Below are positions 17,175 through 25,692 of a DNA stretch of 64,000 nt, piece after piece. The first letter of the stretch is position 1. The number at the start of each line of letters is the position of its first letter. This DNA comes from Streptomyces sp. GS7 (GTDB lineage Bacteria; Actinomycetota; Actinomycetes; Streptomycetales; Streptomycetaceae). The stretch lies in assembly GCF_009834125.1 (NCBI RefSeq), contig NZ_CP047146.1:5015501-5079500 (forward strand), given 5' to 3'. The notes beneath the pieces are model-generated. The model searched no databases. It worked only from the letters and a program-made list of their open reading frames with translations, and had not been told where the DNA came from. A program made the position numbers and the translations under genes.

Positions 17175-19022
17175 TCAGCGCCGGCGCATGACCGCTGGTT
17201 CGTGGCGGCGCAGCAGCAGGGTGACGACGAGGACACCGATCACGGCGAGGCCGGCCAACACGCCCACGTCCCGACCCCATTGGGCCGCAGTGTGTGTCCA
17301 CAGTGAGTCCGTGAGGTGCGGGTGCTTGGCGACCGCCGGTGGGCCGATGTGGGAGAGGTTGATGGTGGCGGCCTGCGCCGCGACGGCCCAGCGGGAGGGG
17401 GCTAGCCAGGACATCTGGGCCAGGCCCGGTTGGTTGAACAGCGGGAAGACGGCGCCGGTGGACATCACCTGGACGAGCGTGGCCGCGACGAGCAGCGGCA
17501 TGGTCTTCTCGGCGGTGCGGACGAAGCCGGAGACGATCAGGCCGAGCATCATCGAAGTGAAGGCCAGCAGCACCACGGTGAGCACCAGCTCGGACTCGGA
17601 CGACTTCAGCAGCAGGCCGCTGGCCGGCATTCGGCGTCCGGCCAGGCCGATTGCAGCCACGACGAGGCCCTGCACGGCGGTGATGACGCCGAGCACAGTG
17701 ACCTTGGAGACCACGTACGCCGACCGGGACAGTCCGGTGGCGCGTTCTCGCTGGTAGATGACGCGTTCGGAGACCAGTTCGCGTACCGAGTTCGCGGTGC
17801 CGGTCAGGCAGGCCCCGATCGCGAGGACCAGCAGGACGCACTGCGCATCGACGTTGTAGTTCGGCGGGTAGCCGGCCAGGTGACCCGCGGCCTGGGTCGC
17901 TCGCAGGAAGCCGTACTGGGCGGGGACGGCCATGCTCAGCACGCCCATGATGATCGGCAGGGCCACCAGCAGCCAGACGTGCCCGCGATCGGCGGCGAGC
18001 ACCGAGCAGTTCCGCCGTATCAGTGTCACCAACTGCGAGGCCCAACGCTGCGGATTGTGCGGCACGTTGGAGTGCGCGACCTTCCCGGCCGGCGAGGCGA
18101 GGGGAGTCCGGCCCGCCGAGTCGTGCCGGTCTGCCTGCGCGGCGCGGTATTCTCCCGGCCAGTCGCGGTCGGGCTGTTGGTGGAAGTCGGAGAAGACGTC
18201 CGCCCAGTCTCGGCGCCCGAAGAAGTCCAGTGCCTCCTGCGGCGGGCCGAAGTACGCCGTCCGGCCGCCCGGCGCCAGCACCAGCAGCTGGTCGCACAGT
18301 TCCAGGTTGGCCACGCTGTGGGTGGAGACCACGACAGTGCGCCCGTCGTCGGCCAAGTGCCGGAGCATTTGCATGACTTGGCGGTCCAGGCCGGGGTCGA
18401 GGCCGGATGTCGGCTCGTCGAGGAAGAGCAGTGAGGGCTTGGTGAGGAGTTCGAGAGCGACGGATACACGTTTGCGTTGGCCGCCGGAGAGCGCGGAGAT
18501 GCGGTTCTCGGCGCGGTGGGTCAGGCCCAGCTCGTCGAGTACCTCGCCGACTCGGCGGTCCCGTTCAGCCTGGTCGGCCTCGCGCGGAAAGCGCAGCCTG
18601 GCGGCGTAGCGAAGGGCGGTGCGCACGGTCAGCTGGGTGTGCAGGATGTCGTCCTGCGGCACCAGGCTGATGCGATGGCGCAGTTCGGGGAAGTCCTCGT
18701 ACAGGTCCAGGCCTTGGCAGAGCACCTCGCCCTCGTTGGCAGGCTGATACCCCGTCAACGCACGCAGCAGCGTCGACTTCCCCGCCCCTGACGGCCCGAT
18801 CACCGCGACCAGCGAGTTGGCTTCCAGGGTGAGGCTGACGTCGTCCAGCAGGGTCTTGGTCTTCCCCTTGTGCCTGACCCAGGTCGTCAGCCCGGTCGCG
18901 GTGAGGGAGACTTCGCAGGTTGCGTGGGTTTCCTCCAGACAGTCACTGGGATGGCCTGTCCCTGGCTCGTCTGCGACGTGCTCCTCGGGGCTCGTCAGTT
19001 GGCAGCCGTTGACGTCGGTCAT
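17175..19022 (-). CDS. ABC transporter with fused ATPase and ABC2-type membrane domain (ABCG-like)
   Basis: 615 residues. The ATPase domain spans about residues 40-260: Walker A GPSGAGKSTLL, Q-loop SLVPQDD, signature LSGGQRKRVSVAL, Walker B LLFLDEPTSGLDP and H-loop STHS. The C-terminal half has six predicted membrane helices of the ABC2 type, including NVDAQCVLLVLAIGACLTGT. This is the half-transporter layout of ABCG proteins, which exports lipids or drugs as a dimer. Related actinobacterial versions often carry N-terminal FHA domains; here only a 40-residue polar lead is present. RBS AGGAAG precedes the ATG. The DUF2993 gene lies 63 bp upstream on the same strand, likely an operon. Confidence 0.9.
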   Translation of the reverse strand: MTDVNGCQLTSPEEHVADEPGTGHPSDCLEETHATCEVSLTATGLTTWVRHKGKTKTLLDDVSLTLEANSLVAVIGPSGAGKSTLLRALTGYQPANEGEVLCQGLDLYEDFPELRHRISLVPQDDILHTQLTVRTALRYAARLRFPREADQAERDRRVGEVLDELGLTHRAENRISALSGGQRKRVSVALELLTKPSLLFLDEPTSGLDPGLDRQVMQMLRHLADDGRTVVVSTHSVANLELCDQLLVLAPGGRTAYFGPPQEALDFFGRRDWADVFSDFHQQPDRDWPGEYRAAQADRHDSAGRTPLASPAGKVAHSNVPHNPQRWASQLVTLIRRNCSVLAADRGHVWLLVALPIIMGVLSMAVPAQYGFLRATQAAGHLAGYPPNYNVDAQCVLLVLAIGACLTGTANSVRELVSERVIYQRERATGLSRSAYVVSKVTVLGVITAVQGLVVAAIGLAGRRMPASGLLLKSSESELVLTVVLLAFTSMMLGLIVSGFVRTAEKTMPLLVAATLVQVMSTGAVFPLFNQPGLAQMSWLAPSRWAVAAQAATINLSHIGPPAVAKHPHLTDSLWTHTAAQWGRDVGVLAGLAVIGVLVVTLLLRRHEPAVMRRR

Positions 19023-19085
19023 GTATTTCTTCCTGGTTGGCTTGGAGCAGCTGCGCGCCGCGGGGTGGGGACCTGGGCTTCCTGG

Positions 19086-19802
19086 CTACCCGGTCATGTG
19101 TATGTCCTTGCCGCTCAGCGACACCTGCAGCCCGTCCGACGTGGCCTGCACGCCGCTCAGTCTGATGCCGGTGGGCAGACCGGAGATCGGCCACTGCGGG
19201 GCGTCTGCCTGGCCGATCAGTTGCTGCGCGCCGTCGGGCAGCGTGATGCCCAGGGTGTTGCCCTTCCCGAGCGTGATGTTGGCCAAGGTGCTGATCTGCT
19301 GGCTGCCGAGCAGCGGGATCTGGATGCTACCGGCCAGCTTGACCTGGTTGTTTCCGCCATAGGAGACGTCGACGCCGGAGGCGATACCGGACAGCTGGTG
19401 CGAGATGGTCTTGGTGACGGCGGCGTACGAGACCAGGGCAGTGCCGGTGGCCGAGTCGGCGACGCCGCCGTTGAAGCTGCTGTTGATGCGCACGTGGTGG
19501 AGTTCGGCGGTGAAGCGATCGATGCTCAACGGGTCGGAGCCGTCCGTGCCCGGGTCGCCGGTGTGCGCTTTGAGGTTGTCCGCGCTGACCGTGACCTCGT
19601 CCAGGTCACCGTTGAGGACCTGGGTGAGGAACGGGAAGTGCTTGATGGAGACACTCGGCTCGGCCGCGAGTCCCAGCGCACTCTGGATCTTGTTCGCCAC
19701 CCTTGACTGGGCATACGTCACTGCGATTCGGTCGGTGGCCACGACGAGCCCCCCGAGTGCCACGACCAACATCAGCACTATTCGTATCCTTCGCCCGCGC
19801 AT
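19086..19802 (-). CDS. DUF2993 (LmeA-like) membrane-anchored lipid-binding protein
   Basis: 238 residues. Short basic start MRGRRIRI, then one membrane anchor (VLMLVVALGGLVVAT) at residues about 9-24, then an extracytoplasmic DUF2993 domain. Family features are repeated ALGL.AEPSVSIKHFPFLTQV (near residue 45) and a long beta-rich body, with SGLPTGIRLSGVQATSDGL near the end. LmeA in mycobacteria binds phospholipids and supports mannan elongation. Start 19802 chosen for GGGGAAAGAGAG upstream rather than the longer frame to 19862. Upstream of and co-directional with the ABC exporter, so lipid or envelope export is a fair inference. Confidence 0.82.
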   Translation of the reverse strand: MRGRRIRIVLMLVVALGGLVVATDRIAVTYAQSRVANKIQSALGLAAEPSVSIKHFPFLTQVLNGDLDEVTVSADNLKAHTGDPGTDGSDPLSIDRFTAELHHVRINSSFNGGVADSATGTALVSYAAVTKTISHQLSGIASGVDVSYGGNNQVKLAGSIQIPLLGSQQISTLANITLGKGNTLGITLPDGAQQLIGQADAPQWPISGLPTGIRLSGVQATSDGLQVSLSGKDIHMTG

Positions 19803-19839
19803 GCGCTCTCTTTCCCCGGTTACGTGACGGCCCGATACA

Positions 19840-19891
19840 GCGAAATTTCGCGAATCCCCCACCTGCGCCCCGAGATCCCCCAGCTGCGCCC
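19840..19891. promoter_or_regulatory. Palindrome plus two tandem 15-bp repeats upstream of the DUF2993-ABC operon
   Basis: GCGAAATTTCGC (19840-19851) is a perfect 12-bp palindrome 38 bp before the start codon. Directly beyond it, CCCCCACCTGCGCCC (19856-19870) and CCCCCAGCTGCGCCC (19877-19891) match at 14 of 15 positions and are exactly 21 bp apart, two helical turns. This looks like paired sites for a transcription factor. No regulator gene is adjacent. The rest of 19892-20285 shows nothing I can support. Confidence 0.4.
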
Positions 19892-20285
19892 AGGGGTGGG
19901 AGATTACCTCGTTCGGATGAGAGGTCCGTGACGGGCAGGCAAAGGTGCTTTTTGTGTGGGATGAGACGCACCGTCAGCGTCGAGGGTTGCCCATCAGTTG
20001 GTCCAGGACTCTTAACGAAATGATCTTCAAGGCGGTTGGATCACTCCGAGACTGATGATCCGGGTTGCTGGGGGCTTGGGCGAAGCCATGGGACGTAGAC
20101 GACGAGCTGAGGGCGGCGCACGCTGCGCCGAGGAGAAGGACCGCACCATCGCCATGACCTTGCACCCCCGAGCCGGACGGCGCCCTGAAGGTCTGCACCA
20201 GCCCGCCCTGGAACCGTGAAATCGGAGCCGGTGGAAAGTAAGTGCGTCGGCAGCGCCCCTCGGGGGCCCTGCAACGTGGCCGCCC

Positions 20286-21024
20286 GTGACGAGCAGTGAG
20301 CTGTGGACCCGTGCGGCCGCCGACCGCTACGACGCCGAGGAGACCGAGATGTCCTCGGCTGAGGTTCTCGGACCGACTCTCGCCTTCCGTGCCGAACTCG
20401 CCGGAGACGGCCGGGCGCTGGAGTTGGCCATCGGAACCGGACGAGTGGGCGTCCCGCTCGGGGAACGCGGCGTGCAGGTAGTGGGCATCGAACTGTCCGA
20501 GCACATGGCAGCGGTCCTGCGGCGCAAGTTCGACGAGGGCACTCTCCCGGTAGCCATCGGGGACATGGCCACCACCGTCGTCCCCGGCGAGTTCACCGTG
20601 GCCTATCTCGTCTACAACACCATCACGAACCTGCTCACGCAGGACGAGCAGGTCGAGTGCTTCCGCAACGCCGCGCGTCATCTGGGGCCCGGCGGCCGGT
20701 TCGGCATCGAGCTGGGCGTGCCGCCGCTGAGGTTCCTGCCCCCCGCCTAGGCCGCGGTGCCGTTCGACGTCTCCGAGCCGCATTTCGGCTTCGACACCTT
20801 GGACCTGGTCGAGCAGATTCTCGTCTCGCACCACTTCACCCGCGACGGCGACGACGGCCGCTACCGACGGGGCAACTCCCGGCACCGGTACGCCTGGCCG
20901 GCAGAGCTCGACCTGATGGCACGGATCGCTGGGTTCGAGCTGGATCGTCGCGTCGCGGACTGGGACGGGGCGCCGTTCACCCAGGACTCCGCGGAGCACA
21001 TCTCCGTGTGGCACAAGCCAACCC
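20286..21024 (+). pseudogene. Class I SAM-dependent methyltransferase with an in-frame stop
   Basis: The first part (GTG 20286) has YDAEE, then motif I ALELAIGTGRVGVPLGERGV and motif II VGIELSEHM, then FTVAYLVYNTITNLL. At 20748-20750 a TAG interrupts the frame. The same frame then continues AAVPFDVSEPHFGFDTLDLV, RYAWPAELDLMARIAGFELD and DSAEHISVWHKP, which is the expected C-terminal half. So one nonsense change (likely GAG to TAG) splits it. The natural stop also seems lost where an IS remnant begins after 21040. The truncated 154-residue product keeps only the SAM site. Confidence 0.75.
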
Positions 21025-21074
21025 GAGGTCAGCCACCGGGCCGTCAACGTAAGCGTGCCTGCCTTGAAACTCCT

Positions 21075-21272
21075 ATCGGGAGTTCAGCCGTCGCCCGCAG
21101 AGGAGTGAGCAACCGAGAGCGAGGAAGGCATCGTGGACGTCGTCGCGGATCTCCCATGGATCCACGGGCGGCGGAACCAGTGCAGACAGGCGAACACACC
21201 CTCCGCTACCCAGCGTTGGGTGTCCAGGCCGAAGCCGTACCCGGTGCCCCGACGGGCGATCAGCGGATTCAC
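21075..21272 (-). pseudogene. IS5-family transposase C-terminal remnant
   Basis: Two frames together give GLDTQRWVAEGVFACLHWFR and then WEIRDDVHDAFLALGCSLLC. This matches the end of IS1647-like IS5 transposases (RWVVER.FA.LHWFRRLR.R, WEIRDDIHEAFL.LGCALIC). A frameshift lies near 21160 and the catalytic Glu position is changed (VAEG). Next to it the upstream methyltransferase gene has lost its stop. Confidence 0.65.
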
Positions 21273-21299
21273 GCCGGGATCCCGGAGCAGGCGGGGGCC

Positions 21300-22060
21300 G
21301 CGTCGTCGCGCCTGAGACAGCAGACTGCCCGTGGTGGCCTGACCGGGCCAGAACCCTGGCCGCTGGCCGAACCTCCCCGAGAAGTCCAGCCAGCGGCAAA
21401 CCGTTTCGAATGCGGGTCGAGCGGCCTCCCGCAGCCTGACCCTATGAGGTCGTAAGCGTCTCGGTCCGGACTGTGTAGCGGAGACCGGGCCGCGGCGTCA
21501 TTCCCTGCTGTTCCCTACCCTCCTTGCCTTCTCCACCGTCCGAACATCCGCACTTGCGTGCGTCGCCCCCCTTGTCTCCGTTGCCTTCTCTACCCTCCGA
21601 GCCTCTACCCTCCGAGCCTCCGCCCCTGTCTTCGTCGCCGCTCTTGCCTTCCTTGATGTCGGCACTGTTGTCGCAGCCCATCGACGAGCCCATCCTGGTG
21701 CTCTGCCCACCCGCGGAGCCTTCGCCGCCGATCGCGTTGCCCGCCAGGCCGTTGAGGATCCCGACCTCACCGAGGACGTCGGCGTTGGTGTCGTGCGACC
21801 TGCACTGACTTCCCTGCTTGATGTCGATGTCGGTGCCGCCCTTCTCGCCGTGGGCGTAGGCGGTGCCGGCGCCGAGGAAGCCGAAGCTGCCGAGGACGAC
21901 GGCCATGACGGTGGCCTTCTGAAGCTTGCGCATTTCTTCTCCGGTGGTCACACGGATGCAATCCGTGATATAGCGACTTCTTACAGTCACAAGAGACTAA
22001 TGCGAGATATGTCGCAGGTGTTGGGCGGCGCGCCGGATTCACGGTTGTCGCGAACGGGTG
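21300..22060 (-). repeat. Inverted duplication, copy 1 (partner 31970-32720)
   Basis: This segment and 31970-32720 are related over roughly 700 bp in opposite orientation. Shared parts include upstream DNA (around TGCGACATAT and AAGTCGCTATATCACGGATT), the small secreted-protein gene, and downstream DNA containing GCTCGACCCGCATTCG and GGACTTCTCGGGGA. By eye the upstream flanks are about 80 percent alike. The limits are approximate. Confidence 0.6.
21442..21933 (-). CDS. Small secreted protein, paralogue 1
   Basis: 163 residues from ATG 21933 with GGAGAAGA upstream. Signal peptide: MRKLQKATVMAVVLGSFGFL, then GAGTAYA-HG. The conserved mature core (about 60 residues) includes GSQCRSHDTNADVLGEVGIL and GSSMGCDNSAD, with two cysteines likely to pair. 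A long Gly/Glu/Arg/Ser-rich tail follows (RGSEGREGNGDKGGDA) containing another CGC pair. It is closely related to the gene at 32092-32457. No known domain recognised; both paralogues have the look of secreted structural or morphogenetic proteins, which is inference. Confidence 0.72.
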   Translation of the reverse strand: MRKLQKATVMAVVLGSFGFLGAGTAYAHGEKGGTDIDIKQGSQCRSHDTNADVLGEVGILNGLAGNAIGGEGSAGGQSTRMGSSMGCDNSADIKEGKSGDEDRGGGSEGRGSEGREGNGDKGGDARKCGCSDGGEGKEGREQQGMTPRPGLRYTVRTETLTTS

Positions 22061-22175
22061 GCTCTACCGCGATAGGCACGGACCCCCCGCCCCAACGGCC
22101 CAACCTGGGGTTGGCGAAACCGTTGCCATGTGAGACGACCCCAAAGTGGTTGCACACTTGATAGTTGAATGTCGC

Positions 22176-22240
22176 ACTGCTCCCAACGAAGCCTCGCGCG
22201 CCTGCAAGCCTTGAAGCCTCCGATTCGTTGGGGGCTTTTT
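22176..22240 (+). terminator. Strong intrinsic terminator-like hairpin
   Basis: GCTCCCAACGAA and TTCGTTGGGGGC form a 12-bp stem with a single G-U pair, followed directly by TTTTT. The loop is about 35 nt and holds repeated AAGCCT. No plus-strand gene ends just before it, so it may terminate a small RNA or a lost tRNA/gene. Unusually canonical for this GC-rich genome. Confidence 0.55.
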
Positions 22241-22800
22241 GCATGCTCGATCTGGAGGTGCACGCGTGCGTCTCGTCGAGATCCTGCCGGAGGACCTGGT
22301 CTTCGCTCATAGCCCGCGGCGGTCCGAAGCCGCACACCCCGAGCGCGCCAGGCGGGGACGACCGATTCGCGCTCACCGAGCCGAAGCCGCCCCCTTGTTG
22401 TGCCAGCGCCTCCCCTTCCAAGCCACAGCCCGGATCCTCGTCGGGGTCGCACTCTTCGAATGGGTCGAACTTGCCTCCCCATCACGTAATTCCAGCGACG
22501 TTCACAAACCTCACGGCCTGGACTCCCGCTTCCGGGGCTGCGGTTGCGTCTCCGTCTCGCTGTGCTCCCCCATCACAGCGAAGCTCGCGTGCGTTGAGAG
22601 CGCGGATCTGGGAGACGTCCGCCGGCTCGGGGCTGCTTCGGTCGCGCGGTCCATCCATCGGCCGCGCCGCAGGTTCCGGGACGGGGTACCGAGCGGCGTG
22701 AGGCCGGACGACGCCTCACACAGTCGCTTGAGCGCCGTATCCGCCTGATCCCGTGTATCCGCCAGGGCCGGGCGGCGCTTTGCCCGACCTGGCTATCGCC
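22241..22800. other. No firm gene; possible gene start at 22266
   Basis: A GTG at 22266 has an excellent GGAGGTG seven bases upstream and begins VRLVEILPEDLVFAHSPRR, which looks coding. After about 20 codons the frame loses coding character, so this could be a truncated or frameshifted gene. Nothing else is supported here. Confidence 0.3.
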
Positions 22801-23703
22801 TCACCTGTCAGTGATCGCGGAGAGCCATGCGGTGTCCTCCGGGCCCGGCGCTTCGGGGCCGAGCGCGGGCAGCCAGCGGACCTCGCCCGAGCGCAGGGCG
22901 ACCGTGGCCCGTGGTCTCATCGGCCCGTCGCCCCTGCGTGAGAGCAGGACGAGTTCCCAGACCGTCGCCGTCATGGCGTCGAGCCGGGTGGCGCAGTCGG
23001 GGGTGACTCGCCACGGATCCCGGGTCCGCCCCAGGGACAGATGTGGGGTGAAGTTCTTGGCGTGCGCACGACAGCGCGGGAACCGCTGCTGCAGTACACG
23101 GTGCAGATCCGCCCACGGTGCCTTGCCGGTGGCCGTGGGGTCGAGCCACACGGTGACGTACGCCCTCTGTTGGAAGGTGCGCACCCCGTCCAGCCGGGCG
23201 GTGAAGACCGGCGTCTCGGCCGTCGCTGCGGCGAGCAACGGGGCCGCCCGCTCGAAGTCGGACTCCGGCACGAAGCCGAAGAGCACATTGACATGCGGCG
23301 GCCAGCGGTGGATCTGGGGATCGTAATCCCGGCGGATGTCCTGGATCGGGGGCCACAGTTCGGCAGGCGGGATCCAGGCAACCGCCGTGCGGGCCGTCGG
23401 GGACACATCGAGGGCGTCGGCAGGCTCGCCCCTGGCGAAACTCAGGTGCGCCTGCGGGGCCCGCACCCGGCCGGCCCCCGACGCGTCGATGCGGTCCACA
23501 CCTGTGGTCCGGTCCCAGACCACCTCGCCGTCCGCCTCGATGAACATCACCCGGTGCCACGGGATGTCGCCCCCGGGAACAAAGGAAGGCAGCGGGATGC
23601 GTTTGACGGCCTCCCTGCGCTGGCTGATCCCCAGCACGAACCGGGCCGGGTCGAACCGCGGGTCCCAGCGGACCCGGTGATAGATCTCGTCGCTGGTTCG
23701 CAT
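22801..23703 (-). CDS. RNA-repair-type fusion: DUF504 (MJ1316) domain plus 2H phosphoesterase/RNA ligase domain
   Basis: 300 residues. The N-terminal 75 residues are a DUF504/MJ1316 domain (IYHRVRWDPRFDPARFVLGI, then IPWHRVMFIEADGEVVWDRT), predicted to recognise RNA 2',3'-cyclic phosphate or other ends. The C-terminal part is a 2'-5' RNA ligase-like 2H phosphoesterase: first motif WPPHVNVLFGF (about residue 137; HxN in place of HxT/S) and second motif FTPHLSLGRT (about 218; HLS kept). Such enzymes open or join RNA ends. The start at 23703 has GGGAGAGGGGGC upstream; the longer frame is rejected. The gene is alone, without RtcB or a kinase beside it. Confidence 0.78.
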   Translation of the reverse strand: MRTSDEIYHRVRWDPRFDPARFVLGISQRREAVKRIPLPSFVPGGDIPWHRVMFIEADGEVVWDRTTGVDRIDASGAGRVRAPQAHLSFARGEPADALDVSPTARTAVAWIPPAELWPPIQDIRRDYDPQIHRWPPHVNVLFGFVPESDFERAAPLLAAATAETPVFTARLDGVRTFQQRAYVTVWLDPTATGKAPWADLHRVLQQRFPRCRAHAKNFTPHLSLGRTRDPWRVTPDCATRLDAMTATVWELVLLSRRGDGPMRPRATVALRSGEVRWLPALGPEAPGPEDTAWLSAITDR

Positions 23704-23794
23704 CACGCCCCCTCTCCCGCCTTCCCCCCTTCTCTTCCCCCAGGATGCCGCCAACCCTGTCCTTGACGGTTGTTCCGCTTCGTAGCGCGACGCA

Positions 23795-24330
23795 TCAGGT
23801 GCGGTGCGTGATGGCGACGGCGTGCGTCGAGGCGAGTTCTTGATCGACGGATGAGGGAGCCATCGCCAACGTCCTCGTCAAGTTGGCCGCCACCGGGGTG
23901 CCCGAGCAGGTCACCGGTCCACGTTCGGCTCGCACAACCTGCGACGGCTGGATCTGCCACGAGGACGAAGCAGGCTTCACTCGCAGGCCGCCCAAAGGAC
24001 GCACCTGGGGTCGGCGCGGCATCGGTGCCCATGGGCGCGGGCCGCAGGGGCTGGATGGCCGCTTGGGCGCGGGCAGGGATGGCGTGGTCGACGGTGAGCG
24101 GCTCAAGGTAGGTGGTGACGCCGCCGGGCCGCCGTAGGCGTAGGCCAGGGACAGGTGTTCCATGCCGACGAGGTCCAGGCCGAGGTAGTCCATGGTGGCT
24201 TGCCGCAGCGGTGCGCCGTGCGGGAGGGCGACGAGCCGTGCGAGGTCGCAGCCGGCATCGGGGCAACCGGCAGTTAGACCCCGTCCATGAGCAATCCGGC
24301 GCGGTGCGCGGCGTCCACGGCAAGCGTGCC
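23795..24330 (-). pseudogene. Broken hypothetical gene
   Basis: Pieces in successive minus-strand frames read like one protein: PALGTLAVDAAHRAGLLMDG, then LRQATMDYLGLDLVGMEHLS, then GGVTTYLEPLTVDHAIPARA. Frame changes at about 24275 and 24130 would be needed. I do not recognise the family. From 24331 to 24768 no gene is supported. Confidence 0.4.
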
Positions 24331-24768
24331 CAAGGCCGGGATGTCGGGCAAGGGTGCCGGCGGTGGATGAGCGGTTCGGTCAACATCGGCCGCAGACCGA
24401 CCAGTTCGAGGTCGACCGGCTCGGGGAGGGGGGCCGTACGCTTCGTGGAGTAGGCCGGATGGCAGCGGGGCGGGGCGCGGGCGTCGCAGAGGCGGCGGAG
24501 GCGGGCGTTGGAAGTGCGGCGCCCCGGGGCCCGGTGAGCGCGCAGGCGTTTCCTCACATGATGGTGGGCACGGCCGCGCAGAGTGAACAGCGGGGCGGGC
24601 GTGGTACACAGACATTCAGCGAGGAGGAGGAGACGCCGCCTGCGGGTCCAGGCCCTGCCGACGCCGCCGAACGCGCCGCCAACCACCTGCGTGCCAAGGG
24701 CCTGGCCCCATGACGGTCGTAACGGATCCAGGCCCTCGGCCCGTTTCAGCGGCCCGTGAAGTACGGTC

Positions 24769-25255
24769 CTACTTCACGCGCTTGAACCAGGTGATCGGGC
24801 TGGTGGTGTCGCGCGACTGGACATAGACACGGGTGGGAACGGCCACCATCCGCTGCTGGGTGTCGTTGTTCGCCCGGTAGACGATGTAGCCGGTGTAGTA
24901 CGCGCCGTTTCCCCGGGGCTCCAGCCAGCCCTGCTGTTTGCCCTCGGGCACAATCATCTCGACGTCGGTTTCCATTGTGTTCTGCAGCCTTTTGGTGGAC
25001 GTGGCTGCGTAGCTGTAGGTGAGACTCGCCTCCGCCGGAATGTCACTCTTCCCGTCGCCGATCTTGGGTGTGATCTTGCCGCCCACCGACCAGCCCTCCG
25101 TCTCGCTCTTTTCGCCGGTGACGGAACTGGAGATCTTGTAGGTCAGCTTCCCACCGCCGGCCAGGCCGTTCCCGGCCTGTCCCTTGACCGGGTATTTCTC
25201 GGTGAGCCTGCCGACGAAGGCGCATGGCGGCTTCTGGCCCGCGCGATCCTTGCCC
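24769..25255 (-). pseudogene. 5'-truncated beta-rich protein, possibly aerolysin/ETX-MTX2-like
   Basis: The frame has no start codon upstream of 25086, but coding character reaches to about 25255 (GQKPPCAFVGRLTEKYPVKG). It continues KLTYKISSSVTGEKSETEGW, then EASLTYSYAATSTKRLQNTM, ETDVEMIVPEGKQQGWLEPR and YYTGYIVYRA, and ends TSPITWFKRVK. Alternating Ser/Thr strands followed by VPEGKQ and a final Tyr-rich strand are the layout of the pore-forming insertion region in aerolysin-like toxins. That link is by pattern only. The 5' end abuts a 101-bp repeat also found upstream of the alpha-galactosidase gene, so it was probably lost in a rearrangement. Confidence 0.5.
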
Positions 25256-25350
25256 AGGCCCCTCGCGTCCGCATGCCGGCCTCTTCCCCTTGCGCTGCAG
25301 AGGCGACGGTTTTGCAGCGGGCAGTGGTGCGGTCGTCGTCGAGTCGACGG
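25250..25350. repeat. Dispersed 101-bp repeat, copy A
   Basis: About 85 percent identical by eye to 31104-31204 in the same orientation. Shared blocks include CTGCAGAGGCGACGG and CAGTGGTGCGGTCGTCG, and both copies end GAGTCGACGG. Each copy lies 5' of a minus-strand secreted-protein gene. No transposase or terminal repeats identify it. Confidence 0.6.
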
Positions 25351-25506
25351 AGCGCACGGCGCCTCGGCCGGCTCTTCGGGAGGGCGCGAGATCTCATGGG
25401 CGCCCTCGGACGGTCAGGCAGCACTCGGCCGGTCCCTCGACCTTGATCCGAACACCCCCAACGTCACCTGCCGACTCGCGGAGTCGATCTCAGGAACAAT
25501 GAGATC

Positions 25507-25692
25507 GTGGTCCTGGATCGGCATGGTCGGATCGAGAACGAAGACGGCGGCATCACCGAGGAGTACCACGGTCACGTCCAGTCGAACCATCCATCCTCAA
25601 GCGTGGCAGAGAGTCACCTCGACCAGCTGAAGAGGGCTGGAATGATCAACAACCTCAAGAAGCAGCGAGTGCTGCCGCCACCTTGTGAATGA
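25507..25692 (+). CDS. Putative C-terminal toxin tip (orphan polymorphic-toxin fragment)
   Basis: 61 residues from GTG 25507; coding character starts slightly earlier (VDLRNNEIVV). Body: VLDRHGRIENEDGGITEEYH, GHVQSNHPSSSVAESHLDQL, ending KKQRVLPPPCE. The charged, His/Asp-rich short domain ending in a YHGHV-type motif resembles tips of polymorphic or Rhs-type toxins, recalled only. An in-frame stop at 25444 shows no longer carrier protein remains. Its stop overlaps the next gene's start (ATGA), the usual toxin-immunity arrangement. An alternative is an unrelated small protein. Confidence 0.4.
   Translation: MVLDRHGRIENEDGGITEEYHGHVQSNHPSSSVAESHLDQLKRAGMINNLKKQRVLPPPCE

Noticed and set aside
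17035..18297. 420-codon minus-strand frame overlapping the ABC exporter
   Set aside because: Alternate frame of the same strand with Arg/Ala-rich low-complexity sequence; the exporter frame has all ABC motifs.
22140..22240. tRNA gene or attachment site near the terminator-like hairpin
   Set aside because: No cloverleaf, T-loop or CCA end could be found.
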